From: Zunongwangia atlantica 22II14-10F7
Lineage (GTDB): Bacteria > Bacteroidota > Bacteroidia > Flavobacteriales > Flavobacteriaceae
Direction of reading: 5' to 3'
Assembly (NCBI RefSeq): GCF_002094855.1
Contig: NZ_ARYN01000001.1
Span: 248,001 to 312,000, forward strand
Length of the DNA: 64,000 nucleotides
The position numbers and the translations under genes are program-made. Below are positions 43,501 to 52,549 of this stretch, in pieces (within the stretch, counting starts at the first letter, position 1; each line of letters begins with the position of its first letter). The notes beneath the pieces were generated by a model. That model saw only the letters and a program-made list of their open reading frames with translations. It had not been told where the DNA came from and searched no databases.

Positions 43501-43681
43501 AATCATCAATTCTTCGATGGAGAATATTTTTGTGAATGGTTTGCCCAATAAAGAGATCGCCATAAAAGTGATTCCAGATCGTAAAGAAGATCATCCAAAA
43601 CAGCAAATGCAGGCTTTGGAAGGAAAAGGCTATAATTTCATTAAATTAGAACTGAATAATTACGTTGGAAATCCAAAATAA
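40592..43681 (+). CDS. Large GT-C-like membrane protein with extracytoplasmic NTF2-like region
   Basis: A 1029-residue protein. Residues 1-410 hold about ten membrane segments with an acidic first loop (ENTYDALIHLFFADHY, then PWNYEWYTGFTVMGYPPLVH) typical of GT-C transferases using lipid-phosphate sugars and of PF10131-like proteins. Two more helices lie near 553-577 and 610-632. Then comes an NTF2/SnoaL-like module (about 635-740, SAENVVRSYYDALDF to GGKWFIKPS) and two Ig-like domains (about 765-1029). It probably polymerises or decorates a glycan at the outer face of the inner membrane. Its stop codon overlaps the start of the next gene (ATAATGA). Confidence 0.75.
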   Translation: MKEKTNKYLIVALIIGVLFHGTAIFFTIENTYDALIHLFFADHYANSWWEPWNYEWYTGFTVMGYPPLVHQAMGLLSYIGGLKFGLFTVGVIGIILFITGVYRFSLMMLADRKAAGFAALLAVFSSSFVETLHIFGQLPSIVGVSVLMHCMPEIYMWIKTGKLGSLVRAISLLAVTVTSHHVTPIFGMVFFIFPLIGMALMDNSRERVNHIKEVTFKVFLKSFFEAFKRIVLFGGISLVIIVTCILPYWINSKKNPITQVPIPHGSRDNFLEVTSSGLVFFTIPWGILLFLLPYIFYRYYSKRYIFFGLSFTLLTILGTGGTTPIPRMMLGDTAFNILTLDRFTLWASIMALPIFGEFGYRFAEGDLRWKIQEKLGAVYHRVLGAVLVGMFLFMCIFTITLGYFRPMQPQKIKTLPITNFLNQDQHDHWRFLTLGFGDQMAWLSAQTNALTVDGNYHSARRLPELTTRAVERLENSKFRGVEGIGSLQQFLTVPEKYNLKYIFSNDKFYDPILYFSGWQRLQQLENGIMVWEKLNVPPLSKILPKEDVPVFLKIMWGVIPVLTVLIAFFINIQLIWFQTLKIKIPEKPDFLRFKTNYDGFSWKLIKISHIWAVILCGVIFYGIYLFYIKNATQISAENVVRSYYDALDFKEFERAHSYLDPKSDVTIAQYMLEVSVTDGILSSYAKMDSIGLEVLSESKNRAKILAHTEWITPLEKIDKTYEHDVIKIGGKWFIKPSTYDLDIPPDQLFSDNLTQFYNHGRRRITTQQTYHQDVLKQPVLEVLSAKLVKKGDRYAIIGEIQNVDNVPADVVIKGTLYNQENKELAGYSAKYVMSHKLLPKEISSFRVDFEGIAWLGKNDKIPETFNPDEFTPVELPEPPTKFNLQCAGNVANTDLYKYVALADVNYAEDQISGTLFNYGIQEVTIPELIFSYYDENKQLVWVNQDFMREGVRVQRKQYFDYDLPNLEEVEIINSSMENIFVNGLPNKEIAIKVIPDRKEDHPKQQMQALEGKGYNFIKLELNNYVGNPK

Positions 43682-44907
43682 TGAGACTAAAAATTAGATT
43701 CATCATATTGCTGAGTTTGGTCGTTTTAGGCTCTTCTTTTGGATATTTTTATACTGAAGTTGATGCTGAAAAAATCGAGCTTGTAAATGCCAAAGATCGA
43801 TATACAGCCGGCGAAAAAATTCAGTTGAAATTCAACAATATCGATAAAAGCTGTAAACTTTATCTTCATCATTCTTATTCGCAAACGATTCTAAAACCTA
43901 AGATTGCAGAAAATAAGGCTTCTTTTTTAATTCCTGATTTTCTAAGTGCTAAAAGCGGGGAAGTCAATTGGATTTTGCTCAAAGACGAAGAACAATTACA
44001 AACCGGAAGTTTCGAGATTCTGCCAAAAGTTGCTTCTAAAACGGTGATCGAAAGTTATTTTGGGCCACGAAGTATTCAGGCGGGCGATCGTGATTATTCG
44101 ATGCTTGTGGTAGTGCCAATGGACGCGATGGATAATCCTTTGCCCGATAGCACAAGTGTGATGCTGCATAAACAGTTTTACGAGGAGATTGATTCCGTAG
44201 AAATATTTACTGATAAACTCATGGCTTGGAGAAACATTACAGCCTATCGAAAAACAGGAAATATCAATGTTTCTTCGACGATTTTGGGCGTAAATTCGAT
44301 CGAATTAACTACCAATGTTTTTCCGTCGAACGCTACAGATTTTCAGATCTCCTCATTCAGAAATCACGATTTTGCCGATGGAAATCAGATTGCAGAATTT
44401 ACCACTTCAGAAATAAAAGATGAATGGGGAAATACGATTAGCGATGGGACTTTGGTCTCGTTTTATATCGAAAATGAAGCTGGAACAATGCTTACCACCA
44501 GAGGAAGTTCGATCGAAGGAGTGGCGACGGCAAAAATAATTCATCCAGATCATCCCGATACCTGGAAAATTAAAGGCTACGTGACCGGTTTGGCTGAAAG
44601 TAACGAAATTGAAATTAGTTTTACACAAGCTTTAAAAGATTTTGAAGTGGAATTTTCTAACGGAAACCGAACCATCAAAATAGGGCCGCTGCAAAGTTTT
44701 ATGCAACAGCTAATTCCCGATGGTGCTGTAGTGAAATTGCATATTTTTCATCAAAATAAACTAGTTGAAGTAAAGCAGGAAACCTCGAACGATGGTTTCG
44801 TGACTTTTCGATTAACCAAAAGTTTTTATCCTGAAAACAGCTATAGTTTTAAAATTGAAGCCCTGGGAAAGAGCAAAACCACAGAAGAACTGAGTTATGA
44901 AGAATAA
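43681..44907 (+). CDS. Membrane-anchored multi-Ig-like protein of the polysaccharide cluster
   Basis: A 408-residue protein with one N-terminal hydrophobic segment (FIILLSLVVLGSSFGYF, about 7-23) and then only beta-rich extracytoplasmic domains. Residues about 215-315 resemble a bacterial Ig-like (invasin, Big_1) domain: EIKDEWGNTISDGTLVSFY and GVATAKI. Others are Ig-like by predicted strands. No enzyme motif is seen. It starts on the last base of the GT-C-like gene and overlaps the GH5 gene by 11 bp, so all three are translated together. A role as periplasmic scaffold or polymer guide is inference. Confidence 0.65.
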   Translation: MRLKIRFIILLSLVVLGSSFGYFYTEVDAEKIELVNAKDRYTAGEKIQLKFNNIDKSCKLYLHHSYSQTILKPKIAENKASFLIPDFLSAKSGEVNWILLKDEEQLQTGSFEILPKVASKTVIESYFGPRSIQAGDRDYSMLVVVPMDAMDNPLPDSTSVMLHKQFYEEIDSVEIFTDKLMAWRNITAYRKTGNINVSSTILGVNSIELTTNVFPSNATDFQISSFRNHDFADGNQIAEFTTSEIKDEWGNTISDGTLVSFYIENEAGTMLTTRGSSIEGVATAKIIHPDHPDTWKIKGYVTGLAESNEIEISFTQALKDFEVEFSNGNRTIKIGPLQSFMQQLIPDGAVVKLHIFHQNKLVEVKQETSNDGFVTFRLTKSFYPENSYSFKIEALGKSKTTEELSYEE

Positions 44908-46450
44908 GATGAATAAAAATATTTATCGTGCCGGGTTGATCGTCACTTTTGTGGCGCTAAATGCGTTGGTGCTTTTTGGATTAAGTTCGGTTTTGGCGTG
45001 GTTAAATACAGGAGCCGAGCGCACAGGAATGTTACATACCGAGGTGTTGAGCAAAGATGTTTATTTGCCAGATATCGAATGGGGAAGTTTAGAAAATCCC
45101 GGCCGGCCAATGGAGCAGCAGACTTTAGGTGAAATTCAGCAGGATTATTTGAACGCCTGGTATGTAAAACACGTGGCTTATAAAACCAATAATCCTTACG
45201 GAATCGAAGATTATTATACCGATAGTTCTCGCGTAAATCTTTTTAAAACCATTGCATTTAATAAAGAAAATGATATTCATTTAGAGGCAACCACCTTAAA
45301 TCATCATCCCAAATTAGAGTTTTATAGTGCAGATGGGCAGTTGGTGGTGATTACTGATGATGAGGTGATCGAATATCAGGAAATTTACAAGCAGGATAAA
45401 AAGCTTTTAACGCATCAGGACACCTCTTCTTACCGCGTAATGATGCTTTTGGAAGATGGGTTTTGGAGAATTCGGCATATGGTAAAACAATCGGCTAAAG
45501 CACAAGAAGATTCGGTTGTGGCCAATAAGATTGCTGAAGTTAAAGGCAAAAAAATAATTGTTGAAAATAGCGAATTTCAGATTAAGGGAATTAATTATTA
45601 TCCAAAGGATTCGCCCTGGGATATGTTTGGAGAAAACTTCAGTAAAGATACGATCGCTAAAGATTTTAAAATTATCAGAAATGCTGGATTAAACAGTATT
45701 CGGATTTTTATTCAATATGAAGATTTCGGAAAAGCTGAAGTTCTTCCGCAGAAATTAGAGAAACTAAGAACGGTTTTAGACTTGGCCGAAGAAAATCAAT
45801 TAAAAGTAGTGGTCACTTTGTTCGATTTTTATGGAGATTATTCGGTTTTAGATTGGACGCTCACCCACCGGCATGCAGATGAGATCGTTTCAGCTTTTAA
45901 AGATCATCCGGCAATTTTAGCCTGGGATCTAAAAAATGAACCCGATCTGGATTTTGAAAGTCGCGGTAAGGATTTGGTGTTACAATGGTTATCTCACGTT
46001 GCAGATGAGATTAAAAAATACGATCCAAATCATCTAATTACGATTGGATGGTCGTCGCCAGAAGCTGCGGTAAATCTTCAGGATAAAATAGATTTTGTGT
46101 CTTTTCATTTTTATAAAGATCTAGAAAAATTAGCTTCAGATTTCAGTAATCTTGAAAAAGAAATTCCGAATAAACCTCTGGTGATGCAGGAATTTGGAAT
46201 GAGTTCTTATCACGGTTTATGGAATCCTTTTGGAACAGATGAAGAAGCACAGGCCGGTTACCATAAAAAAATGCAAGACTTCTTTAAAAAAGCGGATCTT
46301 GCATTTATGTCCTGGACATTGTATGATTTCGAGGAAGTTACTTCGCAGGTGGTAGGTAGATTACCATGGAGAAAAAGCAGGCAAAGATTCTTCGGGTTTT
46401 TAGACCAGAATGGAGAACCTAAGCCTGCTTTTAAGTATATAACTCACTAA
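44897..46450 (+). CDS. Membrane-anchored GH5-type glycoside hydrolase (cellulase/mannanase-like)
   Basis: A 517-residue protein with an N-terminal anchor helix (about 10-32), an NTF2-like domain (about 74-197; QQDYLNAWY to MLLEDGFWRIRHM) and a C-terminal TIM barrel (about 215-515). The GH5 acid/base is E348 (WDLKNEPDL) and the nucleophile is E432 (VMQEFGMSSYHG); the aromatic WTLYDF is near 475-480. Such hydrolases inside exopolysaccharide operons (BcsZ, PelA-like roles) trim or release the polymer in the periplasm. Both this and the GT-C-like protein carry an NTF2-like module. It converges on the GT4 gene with 7 bp between stops. Confidence 0.85.
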   Translation: MKNKMNKNIYRAGLIVTFVALNALVLFGLSSVLAWLNTGAERTGMLHTEVLSKDVYLPDIEWGSLENPGRPMEQQTLGEIQQDYLNAWYVKHVAYKTNNPYGIEDYYTDSSRVNLFKTIAFNKENDIHLEATTLNHHPKLEFYSADGQLVVITDDEVIEYQEIYKQDKKLLTHQDTSSYRVMMLLEDGFWRIRHMVKQSAKAQEDSVVANKIAEVKGKKIIVENSEFQIKGINYYPKDSPWDMFGENFSKDTIAKDFKIIRNAGLNSIRIFIQYEDFGKAEVLPQKLEKLRTVLDLAEENQLKVVVTLFDFYGDYSVLDWTLTHRHADEIVSAFKDHPAILAWDLKNEPDLDFESRGKDLVLQWLSHVADEIKKYDPNHLITIGWSSPEAAVNLQDKIDFVSFHFYKDLEKLASDFSNLEKEIPNKPLVMQEFGMSSYHGLWNPFGTDEEAQAGYHKKMQDFFKKADLAFMSWTLYDFEEVTSQVVGRLPWRKSRQRFFGFLDQNGEPKPAFKYITH

Positions 46451-46457
46451 CACGAAT

Positions 46458-47660
46458 CTATTGAACTACGCTCATTCCGTTTTTAAAATTTTTGTTCATA
46501 ATTCTATGGAATTGCTCTAAGTACATATCGGCAATTTTTTCCATTGGTAAAGAACATGAAGCTTTGTAATTCTTTTTACCAAGCTCTACGCGATATCCAT
46601 CGTTAGATATGATCGCATCGATAGACTTTGCTAAAGAATCTACATTTGAAGGTGTGAAGAACTGGCCACGATAGCCTTCTTCTCTTACCAAAATCCCTAA
46701 GTCACCAAGATCTGGAAGCACTACTGCTTTCCCGTAACTTCCTGCCTGGTGTAAAACCCCGGAGCTTCCGGTAGTTGAGGTGTAGGGGAATACAACTACC
46801 GCACTTTCTCCGAAGATCACCGGTACATCTTTTTCTTCAACATAACCGGTAAATGTAAGATTAGGAACATCCTTATACTTCTTTTTCATGCTTTCGATAT
46901 AACCAGGCGTATTAGGACTATCGGTTCCTGCTATTACAATTTCCATTTCCTGCTTAGAGGTTTTTCTTAATTTCTCGATCGCTTCAATTAAGATCTCTAC
47001 TTTTTTATAAGTTCCAAATTTGCCAAAAGTCATGATCTTTTTTGGACCTGCTGGTAGATCGTAAGTTGGCTCTGGCGGTGTTTCAAAAGCACCATGCGGA
47101 ATCAACATTACGTTCTTTTTTCTGTATTTCGATTTTAAAATGTATTCGTATTTACTAATGGTTACGGCTACAAGATCTGCTTGTAATACTAATCTTGTAA
47201 GTGTAGAACCTATAAAATTGTACATTTTTTGCATCAATTTATTCTGAGTAAATCCTGCTTTTTCAAGATCTACAGTTTCCAGAATGTTATGCAATAAAAC
47301 GATCGTTGGGATTCTTTTTATCTTGAAGATCATAGGAAGCATTAATCCTAAGGCTGCAGCAGCTTTCTTATCTCCAAATTTCATGAACTGCAGATTGAAT
47401 AAAATAGCGTCTGGTTTTTCTGCTGAAATTGCCTTGTAAATATTTACAATATTGGCGTAACTGTTAAACTTCCAGCAGTCTTTAACCGTGATCTTGCAAT
47501 TAGCATCAAAGTCAATTTGCTTTTCTTCTTCTGTATGATCTGTAATTAATACGATCTCATCTACTTCATCCTTTAAAGCAAAATGCTTTACCAAATGATA
47601 TCCATACTCCGTTAAAGTTACTTTGCTAGGAGGGAACGCTGTTACGATTGCTAGTTTCAT
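46458..47660 (-). CDS. Family 4 glycosyltransferase
   Basis: A 400-residue GT-B fold enzyme without membrane segments. The N-terminal domain begins MKLAIVTAFPP, the linker has LIPHGAFETP, and the donor half has KKIMTFGKFGTYKKVEILIEA, then VIAGTD and the acceptor loop PYTSTTGSSGVLHQAGSYGKAVVLPDLG. The usual E-x7-E catalytic pair is not obvious (GVLHQAG instead of a glutamate-rich loop), so it is a divergent GT4. It is likely the cytoplasmic polymerising or priming transferase. It lies 128 bp behind the flippase gene on the same strand. Confidence 0.85.
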   Translation of the reverse strand: MKLAIVTAFPPSKVTLTEYGYHLVKHFALKDEVDEIVLITDHTEEEKQIDFDANCKITVKDCWKFNSYANIVNIYKAISAEKPDAILFNLQFMKFGDKKAAAALGLMLPMIFKIKRIPTIVLLHNILETVDLEKAGFTQNKLMQKMYNFIGSTLTRLVLQADLVAVTISKYEYILKSKYRKKNVMLIPHGAFETPPEPTYDLPAGPKKIMTFGKFGTYKKVEILIEAIEKLRKTSKQEMEIVIAGTDSPNTPGYIESMKKKYKDVPNLTFTGYVEEKDVPVIFGESAVVVFPYTSTTGSSGVLHQAGSYGKAVVLPDLGDLGILVREEGYRGQFFTPSNVDSLAKSIDAIISNDGYRVELGKKNYKASCSLPMEKIADMYLEQFHRIMNKNFKNGMSVVQ

Positions 47661-47788
47661 GGTAAATTTGGTTTTAAAAATCCTCTTTTAGAAGGAGTTA
47701 GTTATTTTAGAAAATCTTATTTTTTTAATTATGATTCAAATATCTATATAAACCTGTCTTAATTTTTTCTTCTTCGATAAACGGTAAT

Positions 47789-49036
47789 TTACTGTAGGTG
47801 AGCTTTCTTTTTGTGTTGGTAAAAGAAATAAGCAAGTTGAATTAAAAGCAACACCACCATAATAATGATCTGTACTAACACCACCTGTTCTAAACTATTA
47901 TGAAAGAAAACAATTAGTCCTACCTGTCCCAAACCAAAGATCCCAGACAAGGCTACCGGCATGTATTTATCGATCGATAAAAAGTAATACACAAAAACAT
48001 TAGAGATTGCGAATAAAGAGGTAGCTAAAGCATATTTCCAAAGTAAAGGTGCGATACTGGTATAAGCATCACCAAACATGATATCTATAATTAACTCGGG
48101 TACAAAATAGGTCACCGTAATTATACTTATCGCTAAAAGACTTACAAAACCAACATACTTAAAAAGCACAGGTAAGGTATTTTCGCCATTTTTCTTTTTT
48201 TGTACAACGGTTGGCAATAAGATCATTACGAACATCCAGGCTACAAAGTAAACCAAACGGCCAATCAAAGCCAGCGAGGCATATAATCCGGCCTCGTAAG
48301 AATCGAAATAATGCTTTACCAGTAATATGTCGCTGTTGTTGATAATGATTTGTGTAAGCTCGTAAAAAGCGGTGATAGCGATAAAATTTACAAGACTTTT
48401 ACGATCTGATTGTTCTAAGGTCACTTTTGCGAAAAAATTGCCGCTATTTTTAAACGGAATCAATCCAAATACAAAAGAGATCAAAATTCCTGAAGCAATT
48501 AAAACCGAAGATCCATTAGCCAAAAGCGTTACCAAGAGCAATGTGATCACTAATCTGCTAAACATTTCGGTTTGATAGGTTGCAGAAAGTTTATAGAAAC
48601 TTTTGCTTCCCTGGTAAAAACCACGATTAACGCTCATTAAAAAGTAAAGCGGGATCCCAACACCAAAAATCACGAACATCCACTTACTATCTGTATTAAA
48701 AATATTTTGAAGTTGTCCTGCAAATAGAACAACAGCAAGCGAAGCCACGACTCCAATGATAAGACTGGCTTTTTTTACGTAATTAAGGAAATGAAGTTGT
48801 TTTTCAGTCTCGTAACCTGCGGTAAACTTAGCAACGCTTAACTGAAATGTCATAGCGATAAACGACAAAACCAGTAAAAAAGTAATTAGGATCGCAGCGT
48901 TAGCAAATTGCTCTGGTCCTAAAATTCTACCTAACAACAGGTTGTAGAGGTAGTTTCCTAAATTAACACCCATTGCGCTCAGCATAAAAAACTGTTCCGG
49001 CGTTATTTTTCTTACCTTTAGTTGTGATAAAATCAT
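47789..49036 (-). CDS. MOP-superfamily polysaccharide flippase-like protein
   Basis: A 415-residue integral membrane protein with about 12 helices and a Wzx/PelG-like layout, beginning with GVNLGNYLYNLLLGRILGPEQFANAAIL (about 24-51), the typical N terminus of oligosaccharide flippases, and a mid-protein NNSDILLVKHYFDSYEAGLYASLALIGR repeat. It probably moves lipid-linked glycan or nascent polymer across the inner membrane. It is divergent from the TPR/barrel gene (148 bp) and upstream of the GT4 gene. Length is slightly short for the family (usually 420-500). Confidence 0.85.
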   Translation of the reverse strand: MILSQLKVRKITPEQFFMLSAMGVNLGNYLYNLLLGRILGPEQFANAAILITFLLVLSFIAMTFQLSVAKFTAGYETEKQLHFLNYVKKASLIIGVVASLAVVLFAGQLQNIFNTDSKWMFVIFGVGIPLYFLMSVNRGFYQGSKSFYKLSATYQTEMFSRLVITLLLVTLLANGSSVLIASGILISFVFGLIPFKNSGNFFAKVTLEQSDRKSLVNFIAITAFYELTQIIINNSDILLVKHYFDSYEAGLYASLALIGRLVYFVAWMFVMILLPTVVQKKKNGENTLPVLFKYVGFVSLLAISIITVTYFVPELIIDIMFGDAYTSIAPLLWKYALATSLFAISNVFVYYFLSIDKYMPVALSGIFGLGQVGLIVFFHNSLEQVVLVQIIIMVVLLLIQLAYFFYQHKKKAHLQ

Positions 49037-49184
49037 TTTAGTTCGGTTTTAGATTAGTTATCGGCACAAATATCCAGTAGATTTCAGTGAAAAGGGATTC
49101 TATTTCGTTGAGCGGAAGTTTTATGTAGATGAATGAAGACCAAAACAGGCTTAACTTGCAACTACAAAAATTAACCAAGTACCC

Positions 49185-51245
49185 ATGAAAAAACTTAACC
49201 TATTATTTTTTCTGTTTCTAGGCATTCAATTAGTAACTGCGCAAGATATGCAGGAAGGTTTTGGCTATCTAGAGCAAGGTGATTTTGCGAAAGCTGAAAC
49301 TTTTTTTGAAGGTATTCTTAATGAATATCCAGATAACAAAACTGCAAATTTGTGTTACGGTAGGGCAGTGGGCTTAAACGGTGAACCGCAAAAGGCAACT
49401 TCGATATTTACCGATTTGCTGAAAGACTATCCCGGTGACCTGGAAATAGAACTAAATTATGCCGAATCACTTTTATGGGGAAGTCATTTTAATAAGGCTA
49501 AAGATTACTACAGTGATCTTGTACAAAAGTATCCAGAAAACTTTGCAGCACTTTTGGGCTTTGCCAACACACTTTCTAATTTAAAAGAATATGACAATGC
49601 TTTGATCTATGTGAATAGAGCATTAGAAACTTCTCCCGGCAATCCTAATGCGATGGTTTCTAAAAAATATATTCGTTTAGGATTTGCGTATCAAAAAATG
49701 CAGAATCAGGAATACGAGCCTGCGATCGCTTTGCTGAATGAAAATTTAGAAGATTTTTCTGGTGATAGGGAAACCTTGCTGAATAAAGCAAATATTTACT
49801 TAATCACTAAGGAAACCGATGAAGCTAAAAATGTATATCTGGAATTAGCCAAAAACGCTAAAGACAGTATTGTAGCTTTAAACGGAATGTCACTTGCTGC
49901 GCATATTGCTGAAAATGAAAAAGAAGCCCAGACGCTTGCTGAAAAAGCTATTGAAAAAGCTGAGGTTCTGGGAGATTCCACATCGATACAGGCTTCAAGA
50001 GAACGATATGCTCAAACATTGGTTTGGAATAAAGATTTTAAAAATGCTGAAGCTTACATTTCAGAATTAATAAAAGAATACGGCGAAGAAAACTGGGTCT
50101 TGTCACTGCGTGCAACTTTAGGAATGTATAGAAGTGATTTTAAAGAAAGTATAGCCGATTATCAGCAGATATTAGAAAAAGACACCGCTTCTTTCGATGG
50201 AAATTTGGGAATTGCCAATGCTTATTTTGCAGATGGTGAAACCGAAAATGCTTACGATGCCGCTTATCAAACTTTAATGGTGTTTCCTAATCAAAAAGAT
50301 GCGACCAATTTCTTAGGGAAGTTAGATCGAAGTTTTACACCGACTGTAGAAGAGAAAATAAATTATACTTTCGATAATGGAGATAACAAAACTTATGCTA
50401 CAAATACCAATATTGAATTTCCAGTTAGCACAAAACTGAGTTTTAATGCCAATTATAATTACCGAAAAACCCGAAATAGCATTACAGAAAACGAAGCAAC
50501 TTCAAATAATTTTAGTTTAGGTGGAAGCTATAAGTTTCATCCAAAAGCTAGTTTTCATGTTTTAGGAGGAATAAATTCGGCTAACTCTTTCAGTAATAAT
50601 TATAATCAATTCTTAGCGCAGGCTTTTTTCAAGATCAAGCCATATAAATTGCAGGATCTGGAAGTTGGTTATAACCGCGAAGTGCAGAATTTCAATGCCG
50701 ATCTTTTGGATCGTGAAATCGTAGTGAACAATTATTACATGAACTATAATATGGGCACCAATTTTAATTTGGGTTGGTTTACACAGTATTATTACAGTTC
50801 GCAGAGTGATGAAAATAGCAGGAATTTGCTGTTCACCTCGTTGTATTACAATTTTCTTTCGAAGCCGGTTTTAAAAGGAGGTCTAAATTATCAATTCTTA
50901 AGTTTTAAGAATCAGGTGCCAACGATCTATTTTAGTCCGTCACGATTTAATGCGGTAGAGATTTTTGTCGACTTTTTGATGGATGAAAATGCTGTGGAAG
51001 CCAAAAGTCTGTTTTACGGATTAACTGCAGCAACCGGTTACCAGTTTATCGAAGACGATCCCAAGCAATCTACTTATCGTATCCAGGGTAGGTTTGGTTA
51101 TAAATTTTCAGAGCGTTGTTTAGCGAATTTTTACGGAACCCGAAGTAACATAGCTTCTGCCACTGCAGCTGGTTTTACTTTTACTGAATTTGGATTTAGA
51201 TTAAAGTGGATCTTTTTAAATAAGCCGGTTTTTGAAACGAGGTAA
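49185..51245 (+). CDS. TPR protein with YaiO-type outer-membrane beta-barrel
   Basis: A 686-residue protein with a signal peptide (LFFLFLGIQLVTAQ, cleaved near 20). It has about eight to ten TPR repeats (about 22-385, for example EYPDNKTANLCYGRAVGL and KTASFDGNLGIANAYFADG) and a C-terminal beta-barrel (about 395-686) with alternating aromatic strands, ending RLKWIFLNKP, resembling the YaiO family. TPR-plus-barrel is the layout of polymer exporters such as BcsC, PgaA and PelB. It is therefore the best candidate outer-membrane exit channel of this cluster. No other exporter is nearby. Confidence 0.85.
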   Translation: MKKLNLLFFLFLGIQLVTAQDMQEGFGYLEQGDFAKAETFFEGILNEYPDNKTANLCYGRAVGLNGEPQKATSIFTDLLKDYPGDLEIELNYAESLLWGSHFNKAKDYYSDLVQKYPENFAALLGFANTLSNLKEYDNALIYVNRALETSPGNPNAMVSKKYIRLGFAYQKMQNQEYEPAIALLNENLEDFSGDRETLLNKANIYLITKETDEAKNVYLELAKNAKDSIVALNGMSLAAHIAENEKEAQTLAEKAIEKAEVLGDSTSIQASRERYAQTLVWNKDFKNAEAYISELIKEYGEENWVLSLRATLGMYRSDFKESIADYQQILEKDTASFDGNLGIANAYFADGETENAYDAAYQTLMVFPNQKDATNFLGKLDRSFTPTVEEKINYTFDNGDNKTYATNTNIEFPVSTKLSFNANYNYRKTRNSITENEATSNNFSLGGSYKFHPKASFHVLGGINSANSFSNNYNQFLAQAFFKIKPYKLQDLEVGYNREVQNFNADLLDREIVVNNYYMNYNMGTNFNLGWFTQYYYSSQSDENSRNLLFTSLYYNFLSKPVLKGGLNYQFLSFKNQVPTIYFSPSRFNAVEIFVDFLMDENAVEAKSLFYGLTAATGYQFIEDDPKQSTYRIQGRFGYKFSERCLANFYGTRSNIASATAAGFTFTEFGFRLKWIFLNKPVFETR

Positions 51246-51328
51246 GTTCAGAAATAAGCAAATAAAAAGAAGCCCTAAAATATCGAAAATCGAGTAAAGA
51301 CAATGTGGTTTAGAAAATCGAAATAGAA

Positions 51329-52462
51329 TTAATTAGCATAAATATCTTTTAAAATATTTAATTCTTCAATAGTCATGGGAAGCATTTCACTATTGGTCCA
51401 TTGCTGCTTTTGTTTGAATTTAGCCACGGTTTTATTGAAGGCCTTTTTCGAATTATAGTTGCTTCTAAATTTTTTGACTTTTTTTCCTTGAATTAATTTA
51501 TTGAAAGCGATTTTACTACTTATCTGAAAATCAAAAATAGAATCATTTCCAAAAAGTATTTTTTTATCATTAATTATTTCAGCGTACGACAGAAATTGTC
51601 TGTTACTATTATCGGTGTTGAATTTGATAAACGAAGCAACTCGTGTCGTATAATTTGGTTCCTCACGAGTTAATTCTGGTATCTTGTTTCTTAAATATTC
51701 AACTTTAATTTCTTTTAAGGCAAGATTGTTTTCGCTTAGAAAAATATGTCCTGAGACTAAACCCTGGTCATCAGAAAGTTCGACCTTATAAATACTTTCG
51801 TTTAAATTTTTAATTCGGCCTGCATAGCTAAAATTGAAGATTTTTAATTTTTCAATCAATGGAGCGTTTGACTGTGAGAGATCCATTAGATTTAGGATTT
51901 CAGCAACACCGGTATTTAAGTCAAGCAAATATTTTTCTGTCTTTTTTACTTCAGAGATTTTGGTTTTGTTTTCTTCTTTTATAGAAGCTTTATAAGAAAG
52001 AAAGTCGGTTTCGATCATTTCTACTCCTTTACCATCCTTTTTTAAACTATATCTAAATATTCCTTCCTGGTTGTATGCTTGTGATAAAAAGTTTTTTGGG
52101 ATATTTTCAAAAGCTTTTAAAATGGTATCTCTTGCATTAAAATTGTGCAAAACAACTTCATCCAAATTATACGCTAAAGCTTTTAAATATAAGGTGTCTT
52201 TAAGATCTTTCGAGGATAGTTTTTTGGTTTGATAACCCAAATGAGAAAGAATGTACTCCTCATAATCTTTTGGGGTAAAGATAATTCCGTCTTCATTACT
52301 TACACTTCCTTGATTATTGCCAAAATTCAGATTAGCGTAGGGAATAGGTTCTAGACTTAGCGAATCTAAAACCAGCGCTTGTTGAGCATATCCATTAGAA
52401 TTGTAAATGAATAATATTACAATCAACATTAGCCCTTTTGGGAAGTGAGATGTAGAAGACAT
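51329..52462 (-). CDS. Carboxypeptidase-like regulatory domain protein, exported
   Basis: A 377-residue protein with an N-terminal signal (GLMLIVILFIYNSNGYAQ, cleaved near 27). A short carboxypeptidase-regulatory-like domain (about 28-98) contains LDSLSLEPIPYANLNF and GSVSNEDGIIF. The rest is a beta-rich body (about 100-377) of unknown function, as seen in many flavobacterial exported proteins. No catalytic or anchoring motif is recognised and there is no lipobox. It is transcribed toward the polysaccharide cluster, with no co-transcribed neighbour. Confidence 0.75.
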   Translation of the reverse strand: MSSTSHFPKGLMLIVILFIYNSNGYAQQALVLDSLSLEPIPYANLNFGNNQGSVSNEDGIIFTPKDYEEYILSHLGYQTKKLSSKDLKDTLYLKALAYNLDEVVLHNFNARDTILKAFENIPKNFLSQAYNQEGIFRYSLKKDGKGVEMIETDFLSYKASIKEENKTKISEVKKTEKYLLDLNTGVAEILNLMDLSQSNAPLIEKLKIFNFSYAGRIKNLNESIYKVELSDDQGLVSGHIFLSENNLALKEIKVEYLRNKIPELTREEPNYTTRVASFIKFNTDNSNRQFLSYAEIINDKKILFGNDSIFDFQISSKIAFNKLIQGKKVKKFRSNYNSKKAFNKTVAKFKQKQQWTNSEMLPMTIEELNILKDIYAN

Positions 52463-52549
52463 TCTTAAATTTTAGACTTTGAAGGAATTAAATTAAGAAA
52501 AAGAAAGTTAACGGCAAAGCCTAAAATTTGCTTCAAAAAATCTTCACTA

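Noticed and set aside
43037-43606. 189-codon open frame antisense to the GT-C-like gene
   Set aside because: It lies fully inside a well-supported gene on the other strand, has no recognisable domain, and its length follows from codon use of the true frame.
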